A stretch of 57,573 bases of DNA from Rhodospirillaceae bacterium (lineage in GTDB: Bacteria > Pseudomonadota > Alphaproteobacteria > Bin65): the NCBI GenBank assembly GCA_011523655.1, contig WTGH01000063.1, positions 1 through 57,573 of the forward strand. Direction: 5' to 3'. This document shows positions 1 to 8,179 of the stretch, one piece after another; position 1 is the first letter of the stretch, and every line of letters begins with the position of its first letter. The position numbers were made by a program, and so were the translations under genes. Under the pieces are notes generated by a model. It was not told the origin of the DNA. It did no database searches and worked only from the letters and a program-made list of their open reading frames with translations.

Positions 1-197
1 CAACCCACGGAGTACCCCCCTCGCTTCCCATGACACAAACCCTGATACGTCACCATGGGCTGAGGCCGGTTGCGACGGCTTGCGCACCATGATCTACTGC
101 TCCAGGGGTTCGAGAATCGGGTCTGGGATGTTTGGGAAACCGCTACGGCGGAAGGGTTGCGAAGCGCATTTGCAGGGTCGGTCGCGGCCGGGAGCCC
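1..197. other. Upstream region, no gene seen
   Basis: I see no convincing gene here. It probably holds the promoter and leader of the catabolic operon that starts at 198, but no clear promoter boxes stand out. A reading frame continues upstream of 198 without homology to the lyase family. Confidence 0.4.
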
Positions 198-1106
198 ATG
201 AGGCATAGCACCCGCCTGAAACAGCTCCTGGCGAAGCGTGACGCCGCGATCTTGCCCGGTGCCGCCAACCCTTTGACGGCAAGAATCATCGCCGAACTGG
301 GCTTCGACTGCGTCTATGTCACCGGCGCGGGTATCGCCAATATGAACCTTGGCGTGCCCGATATCGGCCTGGTGTCGCTCAAGGAGTTGGTCGACTGTGC
401 CGGCGCCATGCGGGACGTGGTCGATCTGCCGCTCCTGGTGGACGCCGATACTGGGTTCGGCAACGCGATCAACGTGGTGCGTACGGTCAAGCAGCTCGAA
501 AAGGCGGGCGCCAGCGGCATTCAGTTCGAAGACCAGGTATTCCCGAAACGCTGCGGCCACTTTGCCGGCAAGGCCGTGATCGAGAAGGCCGAGATGGTTC
601 AGAAAATCAAGGCTGCCGTCGATCAGAGGATCGATGGCGATGTGGCCATCGTTGCGCGCACCGATGCACGCGCGGTGTTCGGTCTCGACGCAGCCATCGA
701 CCGCGCACAAGCCTACATCGAGGCCGGGGCCGATGCGACTTTCGTGGAGGCGCCGCTCGACCGGGGCGAGCTCGAAAGGATTGCCCGCGAGCTTCCTGCG
801 CCGCAGATCGCGAACATGGTGTTCGGCGGGCAGACCCCGCCCGTCAGGCAGCAGGACCTGGCGACGATGGGATTCGCCGGCGTTCTCTATGCCAACGCTG
901 CGCTTCAGGCGGCGGTTCACGGCATGCGGGAGGTGCTCGGCGAGCTGAGACGAAGCGGCAGCCTCGACGCCGTCCGGGACAAGGTCGCATCCTTCGAATC
1001 GCGGCAGCGGCTCGTCGGCAAGGGCGCCTATGACAGACTCGAGCGCCGCTACGCCGGTCAGCCCCCCGGGCAGTTGAGCGCCACGGACAGGAGGCAACGC
1101 ACATGA
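198..1106 (+). CDS. Isocitrate lyase/PEP mutase superfamily C-C lyase
   Basis: A 302-residue TIM-barrel enzyme of the isocitrate lyase/PEP mutase superfamily. The metal-binding motif DADTGFGN lies at about residues 82-89 and EDQVFPKRCGH at about 111-121. Cys119 in the KRCGH motif is the general acid of true lyases (isocitrate, 2-methylisocitrate and 2,3-dimethylmalate lyases) and is absent from PEP mutases and oxaloacetate decarboxylases. A carbon-carbon lyase acting on a 2-hydroxy-dicarboxylate is therefore likely; the substrate is unknown. I start it at the ATG preceded by GGAG, because the 22 residues further upstream lack family character. Its TGA overlaps the next ATG (ATGA), so translation is probably coupled to the amidohydrolase behind it. 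Confidence 0.85.
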   Translation: MRHSTRLKQLLAKRDAAILPGAANPLTARIIAELGFDCVYVTGAGIANMNLGVPDIGLVSLKELVDCAGAMRDVVDLPLLVDADTGFGNAINVVRTVKQLEKAGASGIQFEDQVFPKRCGHFAGKAVIEKAEMVQKIKAAVDQRIDGDVAIVARTDARAVFGLDAAIDRAQAYIEAGADATFVEAPLDRGELERIARELPAPQIANMVFGGQTPPVRQQDLATMGFAGVLYANAALQAAVHGMREVLGELRRSGSLDAVRDKVASFESRQRLVGKGAYDRLERRYAGQPPGQLSATDRRQRT

Positions 1107-1789
1107 ATCCCTGGGACGGCGTCGTTACCGAAGAGGAAAAGGAGATCTATCGCGCCGCCGGCTTCGGCAAACCCTCGGGAATGGGCAGCCGGCCGGCGCT
1201 GCTGATCATCGACGTCCAATACCGCACCGTCGGAACAACGCCGGCACCCTTCCGCGAGGCGGTCAAGGAGTTCCCAACCGCGTGCGGCCAGGTCGGCTGG
1301 GACGCGGTCCACAACATCGAGAGGGTCCTGGCCCTGTTCCGGGAGCGCGGCTGGCCGGTGCTCTATCCGTATGTGTCCATGAAAGAGAGCTTCGACGCCG
1401 GCCGACTTGCCGAAAAGGTGCCGGCGCTCATGACGGTCGCCGCCAAGGGCTACGAATTCGTCCGCGAGGTCGCGCCACGGGAGGGTGATATCCTGTTGCC
1501 CAAGAAACACCCGAGCGCATTCTTCGGGACTCCCCTTGCCAGCTATCTCGTCGACTTGCAGGCCGATACCCTCGTGGTGACCGGCTGTACCACCAGCGGC
1601 TGCGTGCGAGGAACGGTGGTGGATGGGTTTGCCTACAATTTCAAGGTCGCCATCCCCCATGAGTGCGTGTACGACCGCGGACCCACCGCCCATGCGGTCA
1701 ATCTCTTCGACATGAGCGAGAAATACGCGGACGTCATGACCACAGAGGTATGCTTGGCGGCGCTGCGTGATCTGGCGCCGGCAGGCTGA
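1103..1789 (+). CDS. Isochorismatase-family cysteine amidohydrolase
   Basis: A 228-residue cysteine hydrolase of the isochorismatase superfamily. The catalytic triad can be placed: Asp37 in LLIIDVQY, a Lys in LPKKHPSAFFGT (about 134-135), and Cys167 in TSGCVRGTVVDGF, with the usual cis-peptide region VVTGCTTSG before it. N-carbamoylsarcosine amidase, nicotinamidase and ureidoacrylate hydrolase share this fold. Because a hydantoinase lies 1.1 kb downstream in the same operon, hydrolysis of an N-carbamoyl product to amine, CO2 and ammonia is the most economical reading (inference). A true isochorismatase is unlikely, as no siderophore genes are nearby. Confidence 0.82.
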   Translation: MNPWDGVVTEEEKEIYRAAGFGKPSGMGSRPALLIIDVQYRTVGTTPAPFREAVKEFPTACGQVGWDAVHNIERVLALFRERGWPVLYPYVSMKESFDAGRLAEKVPALMTVAAKGYEFVREVAPREGDILLPKKHPSAFFGTPLASYLVDLQADTLVVTGCTTSGCVRGTVVDGFAYNFKVAIPHECVYDRGPTAHAVNLFDMSEKYADVMTTEVCLAALRDLAPAG

Positions 1790-1842
1790 ACGGCGGGACG
1801 GACGCGCGGACACGTCGTTGCGTCGCACGGGGCAGGCAGGGA

Positions 1843-2901
1843 ATGGATCGCGGAGCACACACTCACACCGGCGTTACCGTCATTACGGGGTATCTCGGCA
1901 GCGGCAAGACGACCCTGCTTCGCGGTCTCCTCGTCCATCCGGACCTCCGCGACACAGCCGTCATCGTCAATGAGTTTGGTGAGGTCGGCCTCGATCACCT
2001 CCTGGTCGAAAGCGGCAGCGAGGACGTTGTCCTCCTGGACTCCGGTTGCCTATGCTGCACCATGAGCGACAGCCTGGCCGACACCCTGGCCGACCTCATG
2101 TTTCGCCGGGCCCGTCGCGAGATTCCGGGGTTTCGACGCGTGGTCATCGAGACCAGCGGCTTGTCGGATCCGGCGCCGATCCTCCACTGCCTGCTGACCG
2201 ACCGGCTCGTGAAACAGCACTACCGTCTGGACGGACTGGTCACTGTCGTCGATGCGTTGCACGGGCTTGAGCAACTCGACACGACGGCCGAAGCGGTCAA
2301 GCAGGTCGCCATGGCCGACCGGCTGGCCATCTCCAAGACCGACCTGGCCGCGCCTGAGTCGACCGGGGCCCTGCGCACCCGGCTGGAGGAACTGAACCCA
2401 AGGGCGCCGATTCTGAAGACGATCAACGGTGTCGTGGATGCCCCCCTGGACTTGATCGAAGATCGCATGACGCACGACCTTGATCTGGCCGCTGCCGGTA
2501 ACGACGGAGATCAAGAGAAGGCCGAACACCGACACGACGGAACCCACGATCACAGTGCCCACAGCCATGTTGGAACCTGCACCTTCGAGCTCGCCCGGCC
2601 GGCAACCTGGGCCGGTTACGACTACTGGGTGCGCCTGCTCAAGCAATATCGCGGCGCCGACCTGCTGCGAATGAAGGGCGTCCTGCAGTTTGAAGACCGG
2701 GCGGCGCCTTACTTCGTTCAGAGCGTCCAGCACGTCTTCGGCATGCCTGAGCCCCTTAACGACTGGCCGTGGCCGGATCAGCGGGGCCGGCTGGTCTTCA
2801 TCACCCTCGACATCGACCGGGCGGCGCTGGCGCGGTCGCTTGATTGCCTCTATGCGCCGGCGGGCATCCGTCGGCCCGTCTCGGCAGAGGACGCGCTGTA
2901 A
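1843..2901 (+). CDS. CobW/G3E-family GTPase, probable metallochaperone
   Basis: A 352-residue G3E GTPase. It shows Walker A GYLGSGKTT (about 16-24), the switch region EFGEVGLD (44-51), the metal-binding motif CLCC (69-72), ETSGLSDPAP, and SKTDL as the guanine-specificity motif (Ser replaces the usual Asn). A His-rich linker with alternating His, Asp and Thr (about 225-245) precedes the C-terminal CobW_C domain. Proteins of this type deliver Zn, Co or Fe to target enzymes. The flanking hydantoinase belongs to a family that needs a binuclear metal centre, so it is the obvious client (inference). The gene lies 53 bp after the amidohydrolase and just before the hydantoinase. Confidence 0.85.
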   Translation: MDRGAHTHTGVTVITGYLGSGKTTLLRGLLVHPDLRDTAVIVNEFGEVGLDHLLVESGSEDVVLLDSGCLCCTMSDSLADTLADLMFRRARREIPGFRRVVIETSGLSDPAPILHCLLTDRLVKQHYRLDGLVTVVDALHGLEQLDTTAEAVKQVAMADRLAISKTDLAAPESTGALRTRLEELNPRAPILKTINGVVDAPLDLIEDRMTHDLDLAAAGNDGDQEKAEHRHDGTHDHSAHSHVGTCTFELARPATWAGYDYWVRLLKQYRGADLLRMKGVLQFEDRAAPYFVQSVQHVFGMPEPLNDWPWPDQRGRLVFITLDIDRAALARSLDCLYAPAGIRRPVSAEDAL

Positions 2902-2933
2902 GGACGAGGGCCGACGAGACAGGGGAGCGGCGA

Positions 2934-4301
2934 ATGGGGTTCGACATCAGGGTGAGCGGCGGAACGGCCATCCTGCCGGACAGGGGTGAGGTCCGCTGTG
3001 ACATCGGCATCCGCGACGGACGAATCTGCGCGATCCTGCCACCAGGGGAAGAGGCCTCCGACACAAGCGAAACGATCGACGCGACCGGCAAGATCGTCTT
3101 TCCCGGGCTGATCGACGCTCACTTGCACTTTGGCTTCGCGGAAAAGCCCGGCGAATACGCCAGCGAGACCGCTTCCGCCGCGATCGGCGGTATGGCGACG
3201 ATCCTGAGCTACTTCCTGAACAACGAGCCTTACAGCGACGTCTTCAAGGCGGAACTTCCGGACGTCGAGGAACGCGCTCACGTGGACTTCGGATTCCATT
3301 TCTCGACCGCCAAGGAGGTTCATCTCGAGGAGTTCGAGCGCTGCGTGAACGAATACGGCGTGACCTCGTTCAAATACTTCATGAATTTCCGCGGCGACGC
3401 CGGCCGCTACCTGGGCCTCGACGGCACCGACGACGGCTACATGTACGATCTGCTGAAGAAGGCGGCGCGCTTTCCTGAAGCCGTCGTCGTCATGCACACC
3501 GAGAATATCGAGCTGGTGAACCGCTTTACCCAGCGGGCCATGGCCGAGGGCAAGGATGGGCTCCATGCCTTGGCGGAGGTCAAGCCGGACTTCACGGAAT
3601 CCGAGAATCTTATGCGCGCAATGGTGTTTGCGGAGCACCTTGGCGCGCGCATCTACATTCCGCATCTCAGCTGTCGTTCGGGCCTGAACGAGGTTCGTGC
3701 CTATCGCCGGCGCTATCCCCATGTCTACGTGGAGACCTGCCCGCACTACCTCACACACACCATGGATTCGGACCTGCCCGCCAGCGTCGGCAAGGCGAAC
3801 CCGCCGCTCCGGACCCAGGATGACATGGAGGCCCTGTGGGAGGCCATTGGGGACGGCACGGTCGACGTGATCGGTTCCGATCATGTGCCGCGCAAGAAGC
3901 AGACCAAGATGACCAACATCTGGAAATCTTCCCAGGGCTTCCCCGGGACGGCGACAATCCTGCCGGTACTCCTGTCGGAAGGCTATCACAAGCGCGGCAT
4001 GCCGCTCGCCCGTATCGCCGAGCTGTGCGGCAGCCGGCCGGCGGACATATTCAATATCGGAGCGCGGAAGGGGCGCCTCGTCGTCGGCGCCGATGCCGAT
4101 CTGACCATCGTCGATCTGGACCTCGAACGCGAGGTCCGGAATGAGGAGCTGCTCAGTTACTCCGACTACACGCCCTACGACGGATGGAACTTAAAAGGAT
4201 GGCCCGTGTTGACGATGTCCCGCGGCACCACGGTGATGCGCGACGGCAAGATCGTCGGCCTCCCCGGCCACGGCATCTACCTGTCGCGCCCCTATTCTTG
4301 A
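2934..4301 (+). CDS. Dihydropyrimidinase/hydantoinase-family amidohydrolase
   Basis: A 455-residue cyclic amidohydrolase of the D-hydantoinase, dihydropyrimidinase and allantoinase group. Binuclear metal ligands are visible: DAHLHFGF (His63, His65), the carboxylated Lys in SFKYFMNF (Lys147), VMHTEN (His188), IPHLS, and the Asp of GSDHVPRKKQTK. It opens the ring of a hydantoin-like or dihydropyrimidine-like cyclic amide. Start chosen at the ATG with GGGGAG 7 nt upstream; the frame reads further up into the CobW gene. It closes a four-gene operon whose isochorismatase-type hydrolase could process the ring-opened carbamoyl product. Substrate is not determinable from sequence; allantoinase and dihydropyrimidinase remain possible. 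Confidence 0.87.
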   Translation: MGFDIRVSGGTAILPDRGEVRCDIGIRDGRICAILPPGEEASDTSETIDATGKIVFPGLIDAHLHFGFAEKPGEYASETASAAIGGMATILSYFLNNEPYSDVFKAELPDVEERAHVDFGFHFSTAKEVHLEEFERCVNEYGVTSFKYFMNFRGDAGRYLGLDGTDDGYMYDLLKKAARFPEAVVVMHTENIELVNRFTQRAMAEGKDGLHALAEVKPDFTESENLMRAMVFAEHLGARIYIPHLSCRSGLNEVRAYRRRYPHVYVETCPHYLTHTMDSDLPASVGKANPPLRTQDDMEALWEAIGDGTVDVIGSDHVPRKKQTKMTNIWKSSQGFPGTATILPVLLSEGYHKRGMPLARIAELCGSRPADIFNIGARKGRLVVGADADLTIVDLDLEREVRNEELLSYSDYTPYDGWNLKGWPVLTMSRGTTVMRDGKIVGLPGHGIYLSRPYS

Positions 4302-4322
4302 AGGCGCGGCGTGAACAGGCGG

Positions 4323-5615
4323 TCAGACGCGGAACTCCGACAGGTGCGGTGGCACCACTTCCTTTTCGGAGTGTAGCGTGCCCTCGGGCGCCCACGAATA
4401 CGGAACCGGCTGCGCGCGGTAGATCCAGTTTCGTCGTCCCTTGAAGACCCACTTGTTGGGAGCATCGTCGGCTGCCGCATCTCCCGCCGCTTCCGCGAAA
4501 TGTGGATTGACATATTCCCATACGATTTCGCCATCCGGCATGACCTGGAAAATTCTGCCGTGCATCCCTTCGCAGATTAGGGTGTTACCGTTGGGCAGCC
4601 GGCGTGCGCTGCTGATAAACGAGCTGTAGAAAGTCCAGTACTGTTCCCCGCTCGAGGCGCCGTCATACTGCCAGACAACGTTCATCGTGACGGGATCGAT
4701 CTCGAGTATCCGCGAACCGCCCTGAAACTCCAGATTGACCTGCGGATGGCCAGCGGGGCCTTGATTGTCGAACACGAGGATGTTGCCAGCGCCGGGCAAT
4801 CCCCCGGCAATCATGTGAGCGTCGTGTTGGCCGGAAGTGTGATCGACCGGTCGGGGCAGTGCGCGCGACGATTCCCGTTTTGAAAAATCATAGGAAGACG
4901 AATGTGTCGGCCCGATTCGCCAGACAACGTCACCGCTGGCACGCGCGATTATCGCGATGACGTTCGAGTCCCGGTCGTCGATCAGGATGTTGTCCGGATG
5001 AAACCGGTCGTCTCCAGCTGCGTACCATTTGTTTGGCCCCAGCGGCGCCATGTTGTTTAGCGCGACGACACGACGGCGGGGTCGCGACCTGTCGCCAAAG
5101 ACAAACGGAAGCATCTCATCGGTAAAGCCGAGTTCGTCGAGGTGGTCGCAGCAAAACCATTGCCACACGATATCGCCATCGGGGTTTACCTCGTAGATTG
5201 CCCCGTCGCCGACCGGTCGATCGGATAGTCGCGGCACGATCCGGTCCGCCCCTGCCAGAACGAGTGTGTTCCCGTTCGGCAACCGAGCCTGATCATGAAC
5301 CTGACGCGCCTTACCGCCGGGCGCTTTTTCGCCCCACTCCCAGACAATGGAGCCGTCCCAATCGAGTTCGATGAACGTCTCGTTCTCGAAAATCCCGGGT
5401 TCCTTCTGAGCCAATATTCGGCCGCGAACTCCGCCGACGAGGTCCGGATCGATCATTTCAACCGGAAAGCCCGAATACGGCCAACGGTTGATTACGGTAC
5501 CGTTCATGTCGATCAGGAACGAATCCGCATTTCGGCCGTCGAACAGCACATAGCAGCCGTGCGCGCGTTCGGGGTCGTAGCGCGTGACTCCTGTGGGAAA
5601 CACCGACGGAGGCAT
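4323..5615 (-). CDS. Arylsulfotransferase (ASST)-family propeller protein
   Basis: A 430-residue protein with repeated blade motifs of the ASST family: G-x-I-V-W-x-W/Y (DGSIVWEWGEKAPG, DGDIVWQWFCCDH, SGDVVWRIGPTHS, TMNVVWQYDG, DGEIVWEYVNPHF) and His-containing turns (QVHDQARLPNGNTLVL, GQHDAHMI, RRLPNGNTLICEGMHGRIF). Classical ASSTs are periplasmic and move sulfate between phenols. This protein has no visible signal peptide, so it is either cytosolic or a non-sulfotransferase relative. The start is the ATG behind GGAGGG; a longer frame reaches 5684 but lacks a site. It is convergent with the hydantoinase gene, 21 bp away, and stands alone. Confidence 0.75.
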   Translation of the reverse strand: MPPSVFPTGVTRYDPERAHGCYVLFDGRNADSFLIDMNGTVINRWPYSGFPVEMIDPDLVGGVRGRILAQKEPGIFENETFIELDWDGSIVWEWGEKAPGGKARQVHDQARLPNGNTLVLAGADRIVPRLSDRPVGDGAIYEVNPDGDIVWQWFCCDHLDELGFTDEMLPFVFGDRSRPRRRVVALNNMAPLGPNKWYAAGDDRFHPDNILIDDRDSNVIAIIARASGDVVWRIGPTHSSSYDFSKRESSRALPRPVDHTSGQHDAHMIAGGLPGAGNILVFDNQGPAGHPQVNLEFQGGSRILEIDPVTMNVVWQYDGASSGEQYWTFYSSFISSARRLPNGNTLICEGMHGRIFQVMPDGEIVWEYVNPHFAEAAGDAAADDAPNKWVFKGRRNWIYRAQPVPYSWAPEGTLHSEKEVVPPHLSEFRV

Positions 5616-5719
5616 ACTATTCCCTCCAATTGCTCCCGAGCGACGCTGGTTCACGCCAGTGCATCGCTCTCGGCGCCAAGCCAATAATCTTTATCTACCA
5701 GAAAAGGAATCATTTCTGA

Positions 5720-6391
5720 ATGGCGCTGAAAACGCCCGCCCCGCCCGTTCGGACCGATTACCATCCTGCTCGGGCCCCGCGGCGAGAACTGGCTGCCGGT
5801 GCACGGCGCGCTCGGCCTCGCCTACCAGAGGAGGCGGTGGCGGCCGTACCGTCGCGGGCAGCGGTTCCGGCCCGATCAGGGGAAGCCCATATGTGGACAC
5901 GGGGCTATTCGGGCGCCTGGCGGCACGGCAGTGGAGCCTGGGCCGGATCCGGGCGGAGGCCGCCTGGCGACGCATCGCGCAGAGAGCCGGTCGGGAGGTT
6001 GCGCCGGGCACCGGCCAGACCATCGGCGCGGTCGACAGCGGGATCGACCGGGGCCACCCGGCGTTCTGCGGCGGGTCGGCGGCCTGCACGAAAACCGTCA
6101 CGGGAGTATTTCTCAGGGGCACGACCGACGAGACCGGCGCCAGAAGCACCCACGGCACGGCGGTCGCCGGCGTGATCGTCGGGCGGTTGCAGGATGCGTC
6201 GGGCGTGGCGTGGGGCGCCGACGTCGCGATGTTTGCCCTTCCCCTCGGATCCGGCGGCGGCTACAGCCCGGTATCGCTCGCCGGGCTACCAGCTGGTCCT
6301 GACGCTCGACTGGTCGCGGACCGAGTCAACCATCCCGCTTTATGACCGCAAGCTGCTCCAGGTCCGGCTCGGGCTGCACCGGCTGTTTTGA
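5720..6391 (+). pseudogene. Remnant of S8 subtilase joined to a beta-barrel C-terminus
   Basis: One frame carries the first two subtilase signatures: the catalytic Asp region IGAVDSGIDRGHPAF (about 6024-6068) and the catalytic His region STHGTAVAGVIVG (about 6146-6184). There is no Ser motif. After about 6285 the homology changes frame and becomes a typical outer-membrane barrel end, YQLVLTLDWSRTESTIPLYD... finishing in Leu-Phe-stop at 6391. That tail resembles SLAM/DUF560-type barrels, although I recall this only from the pattern. The stretch is best explained as an internal deletion that joined the 5' part of a subtilase to the 3' end of a barrel gene. No function is expected. Confidence 0.6.
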
Positions 6392-7003
6392 GACCGTCGG
6401 AGACGAACAGCATCGCGGGGCCGGCCCGGCTGACGGGCACCGGGCGGTAATGGGCACGGAGGACGGCGATACGCGGACTTGTGGCGGGTCGCCAGCCGCG
6501 CGCGCCCTCCTCGAACGGGGGGGCAGGGACGGGAGGATCGCGCGTTGGTGTCGGTGCTGGACGGGCTCGCGGCGGAGAAGTCGCACCGCTGGATGGCCGA
6601 GCGTATCCGGGGCAGGGCGAGGGTTGCCTCGGAGTGGATCTCCGAAAGCTGGATGCGTGCACAGGTCCGGCGCTGAATCCCGAAGGCCAGGGCGCTTGCG
6701 GGCGGTGGCTGGCGCGACCTCGTGCCCCGCCGTGTACCAGAGTTGTGGCGGGACGCGTCGATCACGGGGCCGGACGCCTAGCGGCCGTTTGCCCGGCTGC
6801 AGGCGGGTAATCGCATTGTAGCATCCGCCGTCCGGCGCTACCGTCGCCGGCGCCGAATCGGAAACGTTGCCGCAATCCGGGCGGATGCGGTGGACAAGCA
6901 GGGTCGGGAGTTTGATTGAATCAGCTTGCGGTTTGAAGACCGATAAGGACAGTCCTTATTCAACTCATTGGAAATACAGCAAAAATATTGCTTTCTGACA
7001 GAA
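6392..7003. other. Gene-poor decayed region
   Basis: No intact gene is visible. A plus-strand frame at about 6701-6919 looks formerly coding (residues such as GGGWRDLVPRRVPELWRD, then an in-frame TAG at about 6778, then RPFARLQAGNRIV), so this may be the remains of a gene I cannot name. Base composition turns AT-rich from about 6915 to 7010, unlike the surrounding coding DNA. Confidence 0.4.
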
Positions 7004-7221
7004 CATGACATTTCATGACACATCCAAACTGTCATTCCGGCCCAAACCACGTCCGAACCCCGACATGTCACCCCGGACGGCCGCAGGCCGATCCGGGGAC
7101 CAGGGCCATGAGGCAAGGCCGTACCGAGCGACTCTGGGCCCCGGATTTCCGCTGCGCTCCATCCGGGGCGGCAAGGAGGGTAGAGATGCAGGATCATGAC
7201 GAATCATGACATTTCATGACA
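7004..7221. repeat. Hairpin-rich intergenic element flanked by a 17-bp direct repeat
   Basis: The 17-mer CATGACATTTCATGACA occurs at 7004-7020 and again at 7205-7221. Between the copies lie two strong hairpins built on the same arms, CCCCGGA and TCCGGGG: 7071-7098, with an inner CGGCC/GGCCG stem, and 7139-7168. The unit looks like a REP- or MITE-like intergenic element of the sort scattered in alphaproteobacterial genomes. The direct repeats could be a target duplication or part of the element. It carries no gene. The second copy lies about 95 bp upstream of the methyltransferase start. Confidence 0.6.
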
Positions 7222-7316
7222 ATCCGGAACCCCGGCCGCCCGGATCGTTTCCCGCGCGGGGCCGGCGGGATATGGTGGCGCGGGATACGGCGGTTCGGGG
7301 CAGGGCGGCGCACAAT

Positions 7317-8105
7317 ATGACGGAGACGGCGGAAGGGGCGGACGCCTGGGATCCGGCGCAGTATCTGCGCTTTGCCGGCCACCGGCTGCGCCCGGCGCTC
7401 GACCTGCTGAACCGGATCGACCTCGAGCGGCCGGAAACGGTGACCGATCTCGGCTGCGGCGCCGGCAACGTCACCCGCTGGCTCGCGCAGCGCTGGCCGG
7501 GGGCGGCGGTCACCGGGGTCGACGGCTCGGCCGCCATGCTCGCGAAAGCGGCGGAAGCACTGCCGGAATTGCGCTGGCAACAGGCCGACATCGCGGCCTG
7601 GGCGCCGGACCGGCCGCAGAACCTGATCTATTCGAACGCCGCGCTGCACTGGCTGCCGGATCACGAGACCCTGTTCCCCAAGCTGGCCGGCGATCTGGCG
7701 CCGGGCGGCGTGCTCGCGGTGCAGATGCCGCGCAATTTTGCCGAGCCGTCGCACACCGCCATGGCCGACGCCGCGCGCAACGGGCCGTGGATCGAGACCC
7801 TGGAGCCGATGCTGAAACCGGCGCCGGTGCACGAGCCGGCCTTCTACCACCGGCTGCTGGCGCCCCGCGTCTCCGCGCTCGACCTGTGGGAGACGACCTA
7901 TTTCCAGCTGCTCGACGGCAACAATCCGGTCGCCGAATGGACCAAGGGCACCTGGCTCAGACCGATGCTCGACGCGCTCGGCGGGGACCGGCGCGCCGGT
8001 TTCGAGGCCGCCTACCGCGCCCGCATCGCCGCCGCCTACCCGCCCGGCCCGGACGGCCGGACCCTGTTCCCCTTCCGGCGCCTGTTCATGGTCGCGAAGC
8101 GGTGA
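7317..8105 (+). CDS. tam: Trans-aconitate 2-methyltransferase
   Basis: A 262-residue class I SAM-dependent methyltransferase. Motif I, VTDLGCGAGNVTRW, is at about residues 41-54, the acidic Asp of GVDGSAAML follows, then NAALHWLPDH, a Tam hallmark, and GGVLAVQMPRNF. The C-terminal part with WTKGTWLRPMLDAL and the FPFRRLFMVA ending also fits Tam. The enzyme monomethylates trans-aconitate, a spontaneous by-product that inhibits aconitase. I start it at the ATG at 7317, because the sequence upstream belongs to the repeat element and a non-conserved leader. It is not clearly in an operon. Confidence 0.86.
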   Translation: MTETAEGADAWDPAQYLRFAGHRLRPALDLLNRIDLERPETVTDLGCGAGNVTRWLAQRWPGAAVTGVDGSAAMLAKAAEALPELRWQQADIAAWAPDRPQNLIYSNAALHWLPDHETLFPKLAGDLAPGGVLAVQMPRNFAEPSHTAMADAARNGPWIETLEPMLKPAPVHEPAFYHRLLAPRVSALDLWETTYFQLLDGNNPVAEWTKGTWLRPMLDALGGDRRAGFEAAYRARIAAAYPPGPDGRTLFPFRRLFMVAKR

Positions 8106-8179
8106 CGCGCGCGGGGCACCCTCGATACGATCCGGATCAGGTTCTGAGTCGCACGGAACGATGCCAATGCGGCAACGGC

